This document shows, one piece after another, positions 41,101 through 41,921 of a stretch of 41,921 nt of DNA. Positions within the stretch are counted from its first letter, which is position 1. Every line of letters begins with the position of its first letter. The DNA lies in contig CAJTZS010000038.1 of assembly GCA_910584055.1 (NCBI GenBank), forward strand, positions 1 through 41,921, in the 5' to 3' direction. The position numbers and the translations under genes are program-made. Under the pieces are notes generated by a model. That model was not told the origin of the DNA. It did no database searches and saw only the letters and a program-made list of their open reading frames with translations. The DNA is from an uncultured Muribaculaceae bacterium (GTDB lineage Bacteria > Bacteroidota > Bacteroidia > Bacteroidales > Muribaculaceae).

Positions 41101-41921
41101 AATACAAAGATTGATGAAATCCGCGACGGCTTTACCGAATGGCTCAACGGTCAGAGCGACGAGTTTAAGGAACGCCTTGTTGACCTCTATAACCGCCGCT
41201 TCAACTGCTTCGTGCGCCCCCGCTATGACGGTTCGCACCAGACTTTCCCCGACATCAACATAAAGCTGTTGGGCGACCGATTAGGAATAAAATCCATATA
41301 TCAGTCGCAGAAAGATTGTATCTGGATGCTCTTGCAGAATGGCGGTGGTATCGCTGACCACGAGGTAGGCACCGGCAAGACGCTGATAATGTGCATTGCG
41401 GCACACGAGATGAAGCGTCTTGGGCTTGCCCACAAGCCTATGATTATCGGACTGAAAGCCAACGTAGTCGCCATTGCCGAAACCTACCGCACGGCATATC
41501 CCAACGCCCGCATACTATTTGCCGATGAAAAGACATTCTCCACCGCCAACCGAGTGAAATTCCTGCGCAATATGCAGAACAACGACTACGACTGCATCAT
41601 AATGTCGCACGACCAGTTCGGCAAAATCCCGCAATCAAGGGAGTTGCAGGCTGAAATCTCGCAGGCTGAACTTGACACGGTGGAAGAAAACCTCGAAGTT
41701 CTCAAAGAGCAGGGCAAGGACATATCCGTCGGTATGCTCAAAGGTCTTGTGAAGCGCAAGGCGACACTTGAAGCACGGCTTGAGACCATACGCTACAAGA
41801 TGGAGAAAGAAAAGGATGAGGTGCTGGACTTCAAGAGCATGGGCATCGACCATATCTTTGTAGATGAAAGTCATTATCAGAACTTTTTACGGATTCCTGT
41901 TTTTGCGCATACCACTTTGAA
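38188..41921 (+). CDS. Giant DNA methylase/SNF2-helicase fusion, 3' end cut off
   Basis: The frame opens at ATG 38188 and stays open to the window edge (1,244 codons seen). Domains in order: a conserved start (NVERRPPNDAEWDILSKYAG), N6-adenine-methylase fold with SAM motif DPSAGSGAF (131-139) and catalytic-type NIPFG (196-200), a proline/glutamine-rich linker (about 400-530), a middle region of unknown fold, then an SNF2-like helicase with Walker A GTGKT (1061-1065) and Walker B VDESH (1225-1229). Family members in Bacteroidales ICEs approach 2,000 residues and include methylases shown to modify host genomes. The last 16 codons after VDESH do not look like the family, see findings. It is co-transcribed with mobC and DUF1896. 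Confidence 0.85.
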   Translation, partial: MAYNRMQKMRDNIEAIRTAFALNVERRPPNDAEWDILSKYAGFGGLKCILLDANELADVAKWTKSDRELFAPTVELRRIIHDYSKDDREFKRYMDSLQASVLTAYYTPKHVVEAISQTLQQSGVEPQRFLDPSAGSGAFVDAFTWVNPHGERIAFEKDALTGLILSKLYPQTDVHIEGFEKIGTDYQDYFDVAASNIPFGDISVADPEYATSGNIAYKKSVSAIHNYFFLKGLDSVREGGIVAFITSQGVMNGKSPFVRMELMKRADLVTALRLPNNTFTDSANTEVGSDLIILQKRSRKTGFTPDEELFMQSTAAQGSGIPNNRYFIENPGHIICTGVKEDTDPYGKPALVYTHDGGIVAIGEDMRRVLYAEFGRHLNIDLYNGKPKKAHSVSAPIYNKVSPKEKAQPDIEDVEAVEVKPTEIKPENVNPKPINNINTRADEIETSGNVVQAQDNHDGYDPKLMMYNLFGELVEIPGAKKRRNKRQGLPKEQKQQPKAQPKPVEVKKVDEVATDETPKTGFRPLTEEELKFYGSLNWDDNPPINGFYTTMMEIAHRQLMEQEAERQRLEAANNPDKAVIPDTPYIEMTEGDFIPGVPTGVRKRTIIPIDNVAASQKKEPDMSPRPFSEDIQFFHKDGSMVCDTGQVGFLSQVSRMGATFTPLQLKPEQAKRAMLYITLSETYQQLYHYEAETHEPSEHLREHLNQYYDEFVQKYGHLNERENVKLIKMDSNGCDALALERGDNGLFVKADIFDRPVAFAVDEVTSVGTPMEALSASLNKFGKVDFPYMCSLVGIDREQIIESLDGRIFYNPLVGEYEISDRFIAGNVVTKAELIENWITDTGDTDPRVAASLKALKDAFPERIRFEELDFNFGERWIPAGIYAEYMSYLYDTDVKIAYSSAMDTFSVTNTDDTAKISHEYCVKGQFKHYNGMSLLRHALHNTTPDIRKSIGKDADGKEILVPDPEAIMLANTKIDEIRDGFTEWLNGQSDEFKERLVDLYNRRFNCFVRPRYDGSHQTFPDINIKLLGDRLGIKSIYQSQKDCIWMLLQNGGGIADHEVGTGKTLIMCIAAHEMKRLGLAHKPMIIGLKANVVAIAETYRTAYPNARILFADEKTFSTANRVKFLRNMQNNDYDCIIMSHDQFGKIPQSRELQAEISQAELDTVEENLEVLKEQGKDISVGMLKGLVKRKATLEARLETIRYKMEKEKDEVLDFKSMGIDHIFVDESHYQNFLRIPVFAHTTL

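Noticed and set aside
1..41921. CRISPR array, tRNA, rRNA or antibiotic-resistance gene
   Set aside because: I looked for regularly spaced repeats, clover-leaf sequences with CCA ends, conserved rRNA blocks and tet/erm-type products and saw none.

Overview
The window is accessory DNA from a member of the Bacteroidales, most likely a gut Bacteroides, Parabacteroides or Muribaculaceae relative. The evidence is a complete CTnDOT-type conjugation operon (traA to traQ), Bacteroidales-only families (DUF3408, DUF4133, DUF4134, DUF4138, DUF4141, DUF3872, DUF3873, DUF1896), Bacteroidota-type promoters (TTG, about 19-20 bp, TAnnTTTG) and mostly weak Shine-Dalgarno signals. No rRNA, tRNA or CRISPR array was seen. 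The species cannot be fixed from the sequence.

Layout. 1-171 looks like the end of an insertion sequence, followed by an orphan leftward promoter. 429-1700 (-) is a DUF4143-type ATPase with a promoter framed by two palindromes. After 0.9 kb without a convincing gene comes a divergent tyrosine-recombinase-like integrase (2616-4025), a DUF1016/YhcG PD-(D/E)XK nuclease (-), and a cargo cassette of Crp/Fnr regulator, outer-membrane beta-barrel protein and SDR oxidoreductase (5457-8897). 8943-13376 (-) is a mobilizable-element module: relaxase, MobC-like accessory protein, a hairpin-rich candidate oriT, a DUF3408 protein, an iteron-like repeat cluster, a VapE/D5-type helicase and an excisionase-like HTH protein. 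13377-14733 is long, structured and apparently non-coding. 14734-17827 (+) is a PcfK/PcfJ operon of small ICE genes. 17976-18731 is an Abi/HEPN gene whose leader folds into a long hairpin with a possible pseudoknot, a candidate RNA-antitoxin system. 18792-32759 (-) is the tra operon, from traA through traQ to a lysozyme. 32760-33952 is the divergent control region with an AT-rich palindrome cluster and a candidate oriT. 33953-37710 (+) is mobA-mobB-mobC (accessory protein, relaxase, coupling ATPase). It is followed by a DUF1896 gene and a giant DNA methylase/SNF2-helicase gene that runs off the window.

How it works together. MobA/MobB would nick and pilot DNA at an oriT in 32760-33952, MobC would couple it to the channel, and the VirB4-like TraG with TraE-TraO would build the mating apparatus. 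The lysozyme opens peptidoglycan, TraP primes the incoming strand, and the methylase/helicase may mark or protect it. The second relaxase module (8943-10700) has its own candidate oriT but no channel or coupling protein. It therefore looks like an integrative mobilizable element, or a captured one, that could borrow the ICE machinery. The strongest candidate for something under-described is the Abi/HEPN gene with its structured leader RNA. Others are the tyrosine-less integrase, the in-frame palindromes in the DUF1016 gene, and the tra protein with two degenerate zinc-finger-like primase domains.
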